Positions 16,646 to 24,838 of a stretch of 64,000 nucleotides of DNA are shown one piece after another; position 1 is the stretch's first letter, and each line of letters begins with the position of its first letter. The notes beneath the pieces are model-generated. The model had not been told where the DNA came from. It did no database searches and worked only from the letters and a program-made list of their open reading frames with translations. The DNA is from an uncultured Lachnospiraceae bacterium (lineage in GTDB: Bacteria > Bacillota > Clostridia > Lachnospirales > Lachnospiraceae): NCBI GenBank assembly GCA_910588955.1, contig CAJURQ010000013.1, forward strand, positions 1-64,000, given 5' to 3'. A program made the position numbers and the translations under genes.

Positions 16646-16773
16646 TGTGCGGAGGCTTTGTCACCCTGCAAATGCATCTTACCCGCTAAAATATACCGCT
16701 TACCGTTCCTTCCCTTGTCGGAAAAGTTTCCATGCGTTACCATCTGCCCATAAGAGTAAGGAGGCAGACGGAA

Positions 16774-18441
16774 ATGAATATTCTGGTGATAAACGGAAGC
16801 CCGAAAGGGGAGAAAAGCAACTCGTATCAGTTGACAAAGGCATTTTTAAGAGGGATAAAGGGGGAGGCAGCGGATGCTGAAATCCGGGAGCGCGTGGTAT
16901 GCCGGATGGATATCAAGCCCTGTCGCGGCTGTTTTTCGTGCTGGAACCGCACGCCCGGCAAGTGCTGTATCGAGGACGACATGGCGCAGGTCATTCAGGA
17001 CCTGCTCTGGGCAGATCTCACGATCTGGAGTTTCCCGCTGTATTATTTTACGGTGCCAGGGGCGTTAAAAAATCTGATAGACAGACAGCTCCCCATGAAT
17101 CTTCCTTTCATGGAGGAACAGGAGGGGCAGATCGGTAACGGCGGTCATCCTTCCAGGTACGATTGTAGCGGGAAGAGGACGGTGGTGATTTCCACCTGCG
17201 GGTTTTATACTGCGGAGGGAAATTATGACGGTGTGCGCAGTTTGTTCGATCACCACTGTGGACCGGGGAATTATACGACGATTTTCTGCGGGCAGGGGGA
17301 ACTGTTTCGGGTGCCTGAGGTGTCGGCGATTACCGGCGAATATCTCTCCTGCGTGGAGCAGGCGGGACGGGAGTACATGAGCGGCGGGATTTCCGGGGAG
17401 AGCATGGATCGGCTCGCACAGCTTTTGCTGCCGCGGGAAACCTTTGAGGCGTGTGCGGACGCAAGCTGGGGAATTGCCAGAGAGAACGCCGGGGCGGGAA
17501 ATAAGGAAGACGGGACAGGAGACGGGAGCGGCGCGCAGACACCGTCGGACACGCTGACCTTTACAAGACAGATGGCGGCGTTGTACCGGAAGGACAGTTG
17601 GAATGGAAAAGATATCGTGCTGGAGATGGATTACACGGACGAGGGGGAATGTTATCAGATTCTTTTGGGAAAGGACGGCAGTCATGTCTACACGGACGGC
17701 TCCCTTACGGCGGACACCAGAATCGAGACGCCGGTTACCATATGGCGCTCCATCGCGGCGGGGGAGATTCGCGGGGACGAGGCAATGATGCGGGGGCTTT
17801 ATCACGTGAAGGGTGACTTTAACCTGATGTTACGATGGGACGATTACTTTGGCGGTTCCCGTCCGCAGGCTAAGCCGGTGAAAGAAACTTCGGAACAGAA
17901 GAATGAGGATATGAACATCACGCTGATTCCGTGGATCGTCCTGTGGGTGGCGGCTTCTGTCAGTAAACAGCCGGGGTGCCTGCTCACCCTTGCCGTCTGT
18001 GCGCTTGTGCCGCTTGTCTATTACCGGCATAAGAAAACCTTGTATGATGTGTTGAGCGGCGCACTGGTGACGGGAATTTCCGTCGTTATGCTGGCGGGGG
18101 CAGACGAGAAAATAATGCTGCCCGTCTCCTATTTGGCGTTCGGCGTGATGTGGCTGGCGTCGTGCTTAGGCGGGCTGATACCCCTTACGGCGCATTATTC
18201 CAAAAACGGCTACGGTGGGGACGACGCCCTGAAAAATTTGCTTTTTGTCAAGACAAACCGCATTTTGACCATGCTCTGGGGCATCCTTTATCTGCTCACG
18301 GCAGTGATCAGCTGGTTTCTGATGCGGTCGCCCGTCAGCCGTCTGGCAGGGCTGATTAACTCCGTATTACCTGCTTTGATGGGGATTTTTACGGCATGGT
18401 TCCAGAAGTGGTATCCGGCGAGGGTGGCGAGAGGAAAATAA
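16774..18441 (+). CDS. Flavodoxin-like oxidoreductase fused to SCP2-like and membrane domains
   Basis: A 555-residue three-part protein. Residues 1-~215 are an NAD(P)H-dependent FMN reductase/flavodoxin-like fold: MNILVINGSPKGEKSNSYQL, CRGCFSCW, DLLWADLTIWSFPLYYFTVPG. Residues ~265-370 resemble an SCP2 sterol-carrier domain (YRKDSWNGKDIVLEMDYTD, GLYHVKGDFNLMLRW). From ~385 to 550 there are about five hydrophobic segments, so the last third is membrane-embedded. ATG 16774 follows TAAGGAGG. The first two parts should be cytoplasmic. Substrate is unknown; the fusion hints at a flavin reductase acting on a membrane-bound or lipophilic compound. It lies 3 bases before the LytTR gene and probably shares its transcript. 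Confidence 0.8.
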   Translation: MNILVINGSPKGEKSNSYQLTKAFLRGIKGEAADAEIRERVVCRMDIKPCRGCFSCWNRTPGKCCIEDDMAQVIQDLLWADLTIWSFPLYYFTVPGALKNLIDRQLPMNLPFMEEQEGQIGNGGHPSRYDCSGKRTVVISTCGFYTAEGNYDGVRSLFDHHCGPGNYTTIFCGQGELFRVPEVSAITGEYLSCVEQAGREYMSGGISGESMDRLAQLLLPRETFEACADASWGIARENAGAGNKEDGTGDGSGAQTPSDTLTFTRQMAALYRKDSWNGKDIVLEMDYTDEGECYQILLGKDGSHVYTDGSLTADTRIETPVTIWRSIAAGEIRGDEAMMRGLYHVKGDFNLMLRWDDYFGGSRPQAKPVKETSEQKNEDMNITLIPWIVLWVAASVSKQPGCLLTLAVCALVPLVYYRHKKTLYDVLSGALVTGISVVMLAGADEKIMLPVSYLAFGVMWLASCLGGLIPLTAHYSKNGYGGDDALKNLLFVKTNRILTMLWGILYLLTAVISWFLMRSPVSRLAGLINSVLPALMGIFTAWFQKWYPARVARGK

Positions 18442-18444
18442 TTT

Positions 18445-18882
18445 ATGAAGATAACAATACAGGACATTGCGCCAGGGGAAGAGGAAGAGATCATCATAAG
18501 GTGCAGGGATCTGGACGAGGCGCTTCTTCGGACGATTCATGAGTTAAAGACAAGGCGCGGAAAATTTACGGTCACGGACAACGATAAGATCAGGCAGATC
18601 GACGCGGGGGAGATCTATTACTTCGAGGCGGTGGACAACAAAGTCTTTCTCTATCTGGAAAAGGATGTGTTTGAGGTCAGATACAAGCTGTACGAGATCG
18701 AGACGGAGTACGCCGACACCGACTTTTTCCGGGCATCCAAATCGGTCATTATCAATCTGGCGAAGGTGAAACAGTTTGCGCCGGATTTCGGCGGACGGTT
18801 TGAGGCACAGATGATGAACGGGGAGCGGCTTATGATTTCCAGACAGTATGTGCCGTCAGTGAAAAAGAGACTCGGCATGTGA
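18445..18882 (+). CDS. LytTR-type DNA-binding regulator, no receiver
   Basis: A 145-residue protein with a C-terminal LytTR domain (~50-145): DNDKIRQIDAGEIYYFEAVDNKVFLY, DFFRASKSVIINLAKVKQFAP, GGRFEAQMMNGERLMISRQYVP. There is no receiver domain, only an ~45-residue N-terminal lead. Such proteins are commonly paired with a small membrane protein that restrains them (LytTR regulatory systems such as BrsRM and HdrRM in streptococci); here a DUF3021-like membrane gene follows 112 bases downstream. The start ATG lies 3 bases after the flavodoxin-fusion stop. Targets are unknown. Confidence 0.88.
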   Translation: MKITIQDIAPGEEEEIIIRCRDLDEALLRTIHELKTRRGKFTVTDNDKIRQIDAGEIYYFEAVDNKVFLYLEKDVFEVRYKLYEIETEYADTDFFRASKSVIINLAKVKQFAPDFGGRFEAQMMNGERLMISRQYVPSVKKRLGM

Positions 18883-18994
18883 GTGTCTGAGAGAGAAGTA
18901 TCAGGCGTCTGCACGGCGCGAAAGAGTGGGTTTTATGCTGGGACGGTGAACGAGAAAAACAGGCGCGGAAAGCGGCGCGGGAACGAGGTTTTAT

Positions 18995-19498
18995 ATGAGA
19001 GAAAGTGTAAAAAAACGGATGGTGGAGTTGCTGCTGACATTCTGTATGGTGACGACGGGCAGCGTCTTTGTCTGTGCGGTCTATAACAAAATATTTTGGT
19101 CCGGCGATACGTTTCTGGACGGGGATATCCTCTGGCAGCTTCTGGCGCTTGCCTTTGTGTGCAGTCTGGGCAATTTTATTCATCCCTATCGCGAGATCAG
19201 CCGCAGGCGGGCGGCGATAGACAAAGGGCTGCATTATGTGTATATCAATGTGGTTGTGCTGGGCAGCGGGTATCTGTTCGGATGGATGGATATAGAGAAT
19301 CTCTCCATGCTGGCGGTTATGGCTGTGGGAATACTGGTTGTTTTTGTGACGGTCTCCTTTGTGATTTGGAGACTGCATGCAAGAGAGACAGAGAACCTGA
19401 ACCGGAAGCTTCGGGAGTACCAGCAGACGGGGGAGAACAGGCACGGTCTGTCCGGCTCGTGGGCGGACGACAGCCATGATTGGGGAACAGAGCAATAA
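18995..19498 (+). CDS. DUF3021-like four-helix membrane protein
   Basis: A 167-residue protein with four predicted transmembrane segments (~10-30, ~47-64, ~80-100, ~107-127) and a charged cytoplasmic tail. The HPYREISRRRAAIDKGLHYVYIN region resembles DUF3021 proteins, which regularly neighbour LytTR regulators. By analogy it may sequester or modulate the regulator encoded at 18445. There is no signal peptidase site. The tail ends in a glycine/serine-rich run with no clear domain. Confidence 0.75.
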   Translation: MRESVKKRMVELLLTFCMVTTGSVFVCAVYNKIFWSGDTFLDGDILWQLLALAFVCSLGNFIHPYREISRRRAAIDKGLHYVYINVVVLGSGYLFGWMDIENLSMLAVMAVGILVVFVTVSFVIWRLHARETENLNRKLREYQQTGENRHGLSGSWADDSHDWGTEQ

Positions 19499-19568
19499 GT
19501 GGGCGTTATCACGGCAACATTTGTAAAGAAGTAATCCTGTCTTTGCTTTACAGTCATAAGTAGTGGAA

Positions 19569-19582
19569 CGTGCTCGGGCACG
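19569..19582. repeat. GTGC/GCAC palindrome upstream of the xylanase
   Basis: CGTGC-TCGG-GCACG, preceded by TGGAA. A close relative, TGGAACGTGCGCGCGGGCACG, occurs in the prs leader (57279-57299). Possibly a shared operator; function unknown. Confidence 0.35.
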
Positions 19583-19614
19583 ACGGCTAAATTATGGGGT
19601 GGAGGAGACAGGGA

Positions 19615-20988
19615 ATGAGAAGAGGCGGACAGATCAAAAAGTTTGTTGTGATACTGACGTGCGCAAGTATGGTCTTTGCGGCTGCGGGCTGCGGTGCGGG
19701 CGGCAATACGCAGGGAGACAGTACAAAGAATACGCAGACAGAGGAAGCGGCTGCGACGGAAACAACAGAAGCGGAGAGCACAGCAGCGGATCAGGAAGCG
19801 GCTGAACAGGGTATGGAGCCGGAACAGGCAGCGTTACAGGACCCGCAGGCGTGGGAATGGGATGCGGAGGATGAGGAGACACTGCGGTATGCGTTCGCGA
19901 AAGAGTTCGGCGGCAGGGCGGGCGTCTGCGTGCCGATGGCGGCACTCTCGGACGCGGCGCGGATGGAGATCGTAAAAGGGCAGTTTAACAGCGTCACCAT
20001 GGAAAATGAAATGAAGCCGGACACATTTTTGGGAAATAAGCCAAACATCGGGGAGGACGGGTTTCCGGTTCTTTCCTTTACGGTTCCCGATATGATGCTG
20101 AAGGAAATCAAGGCGTACAACGACACTGCCGGCAATGACGGGAGAAAAATCATGGTCAGAGGGCATGTGCTCGTATGGCATTCCCAGACGCCGGAGTGGT
20201 TCTTCCACGAGGAGTACAACGTGGACAAGCCTTATGTGGATCAGGAGACGATGCTGGCGCGCATGGAAAGCTACATCAAGCAGGTGATGGAGCACTACGA
20301 GGGAGCGGACAGCGAGTATCAGGGCATGATCTATGCGTGGGACGTGGTGAATGAGGCGGTGAACGACACCGACGGCGGCATGAGAACGGATTCTTCATGG
20401 TTCCGGGTTTTTAACAGTTCTGACTTTGTGGAGCAGGCGTTTGTGTACGCCAATCGGTATGCTCCGGCGCACATCAAACTTTTCTATAACGACTACAACG
20501 ATACCAACCCGAAAAAGGCGGACGGCATCTGCAGGCTGATTGAACAGATCAAGGCAAATCCGGAGGCGCGGATCGACGGCATGGGTATGCAGGGGCATTA
20601 CGATATGGATTTCTCCGATGTCCTGTTTAAGCAGGCGGCAAAAAAGTATGCGGCGGTTGTGGACGAGATACAGATCACGGAGCTTGATCTGAAAGCCAGC
20701 AGGGGATTTGACGGCGAAAATACGGAGGAGGAATACCAGAAGCAGGCGGAGGTTTATAAATCCCTGTATGACGCAGTGAAGAGTCTGAAACAGGAGGACG
20801 TGCCGATCACGGCGATCGTGTTCTGGGGAACCGACGATCGGCACTCATGGCTGCAGAGCGCAAACGCCGCAGGCGGATCGGCGGACGGCACGAGAGTACA
20901 GTGTCCGCTGCTCTTTGACAAAGACTATGAGAAAAAGCCCGCGTTTTGGGCGTTTGTGGACGATTCCAAGCTGGAGGCGGCGGAGTAG
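19615..20988 (+). CDS. GH10 endo-1,4-beta-xylanase lipoprotein
   Basis: A 457-residue family 10 glycoside hydrolase. ATG 19615 follows GGAGGAG. The N-terminus has a basic start, a hydrophobic core and a lipobox ending FAAAGC, so it should be anchored on the outer face of the membrane. A ~45-residue A/E/T-rich linker follows. Catalytic motifs: VTMENEMKPD, VRGHVLVWHSQTP, the acid/base E247 in AWDVVNEA, the nucleophile E356 in ITELD, and FWGTDDRHSWL. The length suits a single catalytic domain with no carbohydrate-binding module. No transporter or other xylan gene is beside it. It would cut beta-1,4-xylan into oligosaccharides near the cell surface. Confidence 0.95.
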   Translation: MRRGGQIKKFVVILTCASMVFAAAGCGAGGNTQGDSTKNTQTEEAAATETTEAESTAADQEAAEQGMEPEQAALQDPQAWEWDAEDEETLRYAFAKEFGGRAGVCVPMAALSDAARMEIVKGQFNSVTMENEMKPDTFLGNKPNIGEDGFPVLSFTVPDMMLKEIKAYNDTAGNDGRKIMVRGHVLVWHSQTPEWFFHEEYNVDKPYVDQETMLARMESYIKQVMEHYEGADSEYQGMIYAWDVVNEAVNDTDGGMRTDSSWFRVFNSSDFVEQAFVYANRYAPAHIKLFYNDYNDTNPKKADGICRLIEQIKANPEARIDGMGMQGHYDMDFSDVLFKQAAKKYAAVVDEIQITELDLKASRGFDGENTEEEYQKQAEVYKSLYDAVKSLKQEDVPITAIVFWGTDDRHSWLQSANAAGGSADGTRVQCPLLFDKDYEKKPAFWAFVDDSKLEAAE

Positions 20989-21064
20989 AGGAAACAATAA
21001 AGGCAGGGGAAGCGGTTTTGCGGGATGAATTTGGGACGTATCCGAAGGCGAAAACATTCGGGCG

Positions 21065-21880
21065 CTAACTCTGCGCCCCTGCTGGTATTTTCTTATCGGT
21101 ATGTAAAATGTGGTTTACAAGCCACTCTGTCAGAAACTCCATGAGGTCTTCCAGCGTCTCCTGCTGGTTCTCGTCAATGTGCTCTAAATCCATCTCTTCC
21201 AGTCTCGACACAAAAGCTTCGTGCGCACGCTTCTGAGACTCCAGCCCTTCATATTGGATGCTCTCCATGTAAAGCTCTTCGTCCTGAAAATGGAATTTCG
21301 TGTAATCCCTCAGTTCTTCGAGAAGATGGACGATCTCGTCGTATTTATCGAAGGCATAATCATCCGTCATAACGCGGTACACGTCCCCGATAATGCGGAA
21401 CAGTTCCCGGTGTTCTTTGTCGATCAGCGGAATATTGGTCAGATAGGTATCGTTAAACTGCGGTGCGATCCGCTCCAGCGAGGACTTTAACTTGCCGATC
21501 ATCAGATCCGAGCTGATAATGTGGCGGTACAGCCATGTCACAAGGTAGCGGAGCAGATCGTCCAGCACTTCCTGCTGCGCGTTGTCCGAGGAAAAGGAGT
21601 TTGTGATGCCGTTGATCTTGTCGCAGAAGAAGAGATGCTGTTTCTTCTGCAGTGCCAGCTCCGGGTGGCGTATGCTTTCCATGTAAGCCTCCTCGTGCCG
21701 AAAATGTTCCTCCGCATACTGGTCAAGACGCTCTACCATTTCCATGATACGGTCGTACTTGTCATTTAAAATTTGGTTATCTAATAATTCCTGCGTCTCG
21801 TTTATGATGCGGAACAGTTCCCTGTGCTCGTTGTCGATCTCTTCCACACCGATCAGGCAGTCGTCTGTGAAATGATACAT
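21065..21880 (-). CDS. Tandem two-domain bacteriohemerythrin
   Basis: A 271-residue cytoplasmic protein made of two hemerythrin domains. Domain 1 (~1-130): IGVEEIDNEHRELF, HFRHEEAYMES, LQKKQHLFF, WLYRHIISSD. Domain 2 (~140-265): IPLIDKEHRELF, HFQDEELYMES, SQKRAHEAF, WLVNHILHTDKKI. Each has the H...HxxxE...H...HxxxxD set that binds a di-iron centre, so both should bind oxygen; the HFQDEE of domain 2 keeps the first His and the Glu. Hemerythrins in anaerobes serve as oxygen sensors, carriers or scavengers. It is divergent from a chemoreceptor gene, so a link to oxygen-avoiding behaviour is possible but not shown. Confidence 0.92.
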   Translation of the reverse strand: MYHFTDDCLIGVEEIDNEHRELFRIINETQELLDNQILNDKYDRIMEMVERLDQYAEEHFRHEEAYMESIRHPELALQKKQHLFFCDKINGITNSFSSDNAQQEVLDDLLRYLVTWLYRHIISSDLMIGKLKSSLERIAPQFNDTYLTNIPLIDKEHRELFRIIGDVYRVMTDDYAFDKYDEIVHLLEELRDYTKFHFQDEELYMESIQYEGLESQKRAHEAFVSRLEEMDLEHIDENQQETLEDLMEFLTEWLVNHILHTDKKIPAGAQS

Positions 21881-21932
21881 AACTGGAATCCTCCCTAAAT
21901 GATATATTTGACGTTTATAAAGCGTCGAAATC

Positions 21933-21968
21933 CGCAGGCTGGTTTCCCTGCGTTCTTTAATTAGTATA
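21933..21968 (-). promoter_or_regulatory. Promoter and leader hairpin of hemerythrin gene
   Basis: Read on the minus strand, TATACT (21968-21963) has an extended -10 TGC before it. The leader then holds a 6-bp hairpin, CGCAGG/CCTGCG (21933-21952). The gene's ribosome site is GGGAGGA. Confidence 0.5.
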
Positions 21969-22050
21969 GCACAAATATGGACGCCGGGAAAATATTTTGG
22001 CGGGAATTATTTTAGTGATGCCAGTACCGTGCGTATTTGTGCATCAACGC

Positions 22051-22079
22051 TTGAAAGATTGTCGGGAAAGGAGTATAAT
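22051..22079 (+). promoter_or_regulatory. Strong sigma-A promoter of the chemoreceptor gene
   Basis: TTGAAA (22051-22056) and a perfect TATAAT (22074-22079) are 17 bases apart. Transcription should begin near 22086, which rules out start codons upstream of that point for the chemoreceptor. Confidence 0.75.
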
Positions 22080-22124
22080 AATATTGTTTTTAAGAATAGT
22101 CTTACGGGGAAGGATGTGTGGGAA

Positions 22125-23921
22125 TTGGATAAGAAACAGGGTAAAACAAAGAGCTTAAAGACGACATTGATTTTAGTCTGCGCGTTATTGGGGGCTGTGA
22201 TTGGCTGCGCGGTCGGTCTGATCGGTATTCTGGCGATGAAAAACATTTCCAACGGCGCCTATGAGGAGTATGCGAAGGCGATGGACGACGGATACCGGAC
22301 GGAGATCAAGTCGCAGGTGCAGAGCGTGCTGGCGATCCTGCAGGCGGAATATGACAAGGTGGCGGCAGGGGAGATGACCGAGGAAGAAGCGAAAGCGGAG
22401 GCGGCTGAGATTGTCCGTGCCATGCGTTACCGGGACGATGAGAGCGGGTATTTCTGGATAGATGACAAGGATTACATACTGGTAATGCACCCGATCCTGC
22501 CGGAGCAGGAGGGGAACAACCGTTATGATTTGCAGGATCAGGACGGTATCATGATCATCCAGTCCATTATGAAAGTGTGCCAGTCGGCGGAGAAGGGCGG
22601 TTATAACCAGTTTTCCTTCACCAAGGCGGACGGCGTGACCGTGGCGCCCAAGGTGGCGTATTCCGGCTATTTCGAGCCTTGGGGCTGGGCGGTTTCCACA
22701 GGTAACTACGTGGACGACATGAACGCGCAGATGTTGGAGGTTGAGGCTTCGATCACGAAGCAGTTTCATAATTCCTGCGCGATGATGTCGGGATGTCTCG
22801 CCATTCTGCTGATTGTCACGGTGGTGGTATCATTTATCGTCGGGGAATTTTTGGTTGTGCCTCTCCGCAGGGTAAAAGATTTTGCGGTCAGCATTTCCGA
22901 GGGAGATTTGACGGCGGATGTGGAAGTGAAACAGAGAAATGAGATGGGCGTGGCGGCGGACAGCCTGAATACGGCAAGAGAGAAAATTCATAGTCTCATC
23001 ATGGCGATTGCGGGCACTGCGCATAACGTGGAGGATATGACGGTAGAGTTTGAAGAGAGCTTCCAGCAGATGGAGAAATCCATCGGGGAAGTGGACATCG
23101 CGGTGGAGGAGATTGCCAAAAATATCACCGCGCAGGCGGCTTCCACATCGGACGCTACCGGAGAGGTCAACAAAATTGCGGAGGGTATTGACAGAACCAC
23201 GAAGGAAGTGGCGGATCTGCGTGATAACTCTGATTCCATGAGAAAGCTGAGCAGAGAGTGCTCCGACAAGCTGCAGGAACTGGTGCAGGCAAATATGCGT
23301 ACAAAAGAAGATGTGGTAAGTATGCATGAGCATGCCGAAGCGACCAACGAGGCGGCGGATGCGATCAAGCAGGCGGCAGGTCTGATCGATGCGATTGCGG
23401 AACAGACTAACCTGCTGGCGTTAAATGCGTCCATTGAGGCAGCGCGCGCCGGGGAAAGCGGCAAGGGCTTCGCGGTGGTGGCAACGGAGATCGGGGCGCT
23501 TGCAAACCAGTCTACGCAGTCAGTAAGTCAGATTTCCAATATTATAAACGATCTGGTAAGCAAGTCGGTACAGTCCTTGCAGATCATGGAGAAGGTAAAC
23601 GGGACGGTAGAACGTCAGGTGAATGTCTTGAACGATACGCAGAGCATCTTTGCGGATCTGTACACGAATCTGGATCAATGTATGGCGTCCATCGTGAACA
23701 TAGAAGCAATGACGGAGGAGATTGAGACACAGAGACAGGGCATTACCACAGTGCTCGATACGTTAAACTCTCTGGCGCAGGACAATGCGGCTTCCTCCGA
23801 GGAGACTTCCGCTATGACAGAGGAACTGGGACAGATCGTGGCAAGATCGAAGGAGATGGTGGAAGATTTGAAGGGCGATGTGGATCATCTGGTAGGCGGC
23901 GTGGAGCAGTTCTCCGTCTAG
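22125..23921 (+). CDS. Methyl-accepting chemotaxis protein with Cache sensor
   Basis: A ~598-residue chemoreceptor. The frame is open from 22029, but the strong promoter at 22051-22079 lies inside that stretch, so a downstream start is needed. TTG 22125 (with GGGGAAGGA ten bases before) is the best guess; GTG 22116 is possible. Features: transmembrane helix (~13-38), extracellular single-Cache domain with SGYFWIDDKDYILVMHP and GYFEPWGWAVSTGNYVDDM, second helix (~225-247), HAMP, then a signalling domain with tip AIAEQTNLLALNASIEAARAGE. No motility genes are in the window apart from the FliK/FlhB-like pair. Ligand unknown; Cache domains of this kind often bind small organic acids. Confidence 0.9.
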   Translation: MDKKQGKTKSLKTTLILVCALLGAVIGCAVGLIGILAMKNISNGAYEEYAKAMDDGYRTEIKSQVQSVLAILQAEYDKVAAGEMTEEEAKAEAAEIVRAMRYRDDESGYFWIDDKDYILVMHPILPEQEGNNRYDLQDQDGIMIIQSIMKVCQSAEKGGYNQFSFTKADGVTVAPKVAYSGYFEPWGWAVSTGNYVDDMNAQMLEVEASITKQFHNSCAMMSGCLAILLIVTVVVSFIVGEFLVVPLRRVKDFAVSISEGDLTADVEVKQRNEMGVAADSLNTAREKIHSLIMAIAGTAHNVEDMTVEFEESFQQMEKSIGEVDIAVEEIAKNITAQAASTSDATGEVNKIAEGIDRTTKEVADLRDNSDSMRKLSRECSDKLQELVQANMRTKEDVVSMHEHAEATNEAADAIKQAAGLIDAIAEQTNLLALNASIEAARAGESGKGFAVVATEIGALANQSTQSVSQISNIINDLVSKSVQSLQIMEKVNGTVERQVNVLNDTQSIFADLYTNLDQCMASIVNIEAMTEEIETQRQGITTVLDTLNSLAQDNAASSEETSAMTEELGQIVARSKEMVEDLKGDVDHLVGGVEQFSV

Positions 23922-23956
23922 GCGGATTTCAGAGCTGATTTCTAAAAAATAATCGG

Positions 23957-23985
23957 TTGACAAACCGGGACGCCCTATGTATAAT
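23957..23985 (+). promoter_or_regulatory. Consensus sigma-A promoter of yceD-rpmF
   Basis: Perfect TTGACA (23957-23962) and TATAAT (23980-23985) with a 17-base spacer, 26 bases before the yceD start codon at 24012. Confidence 0.85.
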
Positions 23986-24011
23986 TGTTTGAGTGTGGAT
24001 AGGAGTCTGCT

Positions 24012-24536
24012 ATGTTCGTGAACCTGACGGAAGTGTTGACAAATGAGGACAGAGTTGTTTCCATGCAGACGGAAACGGAGATTACGGAAATTTCTGTCGG
24101 CGGGGAAAAGTTTCCGGCGCTTGCGTCATCGCCGGTAAGCTTTGTTTTTACAAACACGGGAAAGGGCAGGGCGCGGATTGAGGGAAAAGCGGATTTCGTT
24201 TTTCAGGCGGGCTGTGACAGATGTCTGAAGCCGGTGGAAGAGAGACGGGAAGTCAGCTTTACCAGAGAAGTGTGGGCGCCGGATATGGCGGCTGAACCTT
24301 CGGTGTACGAAGAGCAGCCATTCATGGAAGGCTTTCAGATGAATGTAGAGGACTTACTAATCAGTGAGATAGTGACAAGCTGGTCTATGAAGATCCTGTG
24401 TAAGCCGGATTGTAAGGGGATCTGCCCCATATGCGGCAGGGATCTGAATACGGGGGCGTGCGGCTGCGATACGTTTGTTCCCGATCCCAGAATGGCGGCG
24501 ATCAAAGATATTTTTGAAGCGGATAAGGAGGTGTGA
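24012..24536 (+). CDS. YceD/DUF177 family protein
   Basis: A 174-residue member of the DUF177/YceD family, linked in other bacteria to 23S rRNA accumulation and almost always encoded before rpmF, as here. Seen: the N-terminal strand-rich part, CDRCLKPVEERREVSFTREV (first Cys pair), and a C-terminal cluster CKPDCKGICPICGRDLNTGACGC that could bind zinc. AGGAG lies six bases before the ATG. Its stop overlaps the ribosome-binding region of rpmF (2 bases between genes), implying tight coupling. Function in this organism is taken from family and context only. Confidence 0.9.
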   Translation: MFVNLTEVLTNEDRVVSMQTETEITEISVGGEKFPALASSPVSFVFTNTGKGRARIEGKADFVFQAGCDRCLKPVEERREVSFTREVWAPDMAAEPSVYEEQPFMEGFQMNVEDLLISEIVTSWSMKILCKPDCKGICPICGRDLNTGACGCDTFVPDPRMAAIKDIFEADKEV

Positions 24537-24538
24537 CG

Positions 24539-24718
24539 ATGTCTATTTGTCCTAAAAACAAATCTTCTAAAGCTAGAAGAGATAAGAGGAGAGCAAACTG
24601 GAAAATGAGCGCTCCGACTTTGGTAAAATGCAGCAAGTGCGGCGCGTTAATGGTACCACACAGGGTGTGTAAGAAATGCGGAACGTACAACAAAAAAGAG
24701 ATCATTGCAGTAGACTGA
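24539..24718 (+). CDS. rpmF: Ribosomal protein L32
   Basis: A 59-residue large-subunit protein beginning MSICPKNKSSKARRDKRR. It carries a CxxC...CxxC zinc ribbon (CSKCG, CKKCG), so it is the zinc-binding form. ATG 24539 follows GGAGGTG of the yceD end. A terminator follows. Confidence 0.97.
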   Translation: MSICPKNKSSKARRDKRRANWKMSAPTLVKCSKCGALMVPHRVCKKCGTYNKKEIIAVD

Positions 24719-24729
24719 TCAATGTGACG

Positions 24730-24765
24730 GGCTTTTCGGGAACCTCTCGAGAAGCCTTGATTTTT
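24730..24765 (+). terminator. Terminator after rpmF
   Basis: GGCTTTTCG (24730-24738) pairs with CGAGAAGCC (24748-24756), followed by TTGATTTTT. Confidence 0.75.
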
Positions 24766-24785
24766 ATGGGCGGATTTAGTATATT
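24757..24785 (+). promoter_or_regulatory. Probable plsX promoter
   Basis: TTGATT (24757-24762) and TATATT (24780-24785), 17 bases apart, overlap the U-run of the rpmF terminator; plsX starts 54 bases downstream. Confidence 0.55.
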
Positions 24786-24838
24786 ATAACTATTCGATGT
24801 GGGCTGTGAAGCGGCATGAGAGAAACGGAAGGTTGCGT

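Noticed and set aside
22029..22124. Longer start of the chemoreceptor
   Set aside because: A near-perfect promoter (22051-22079) lies inside this stretch, so it would not be transcribed from that promoter.
24719..24838. Possible riboswitch in the rpmF-plsX gap
   Set aside because: The gap is filled by a terminator and promoter with no room or motifs for a known riboswitch or FapR-like palindrome that I could recognise.
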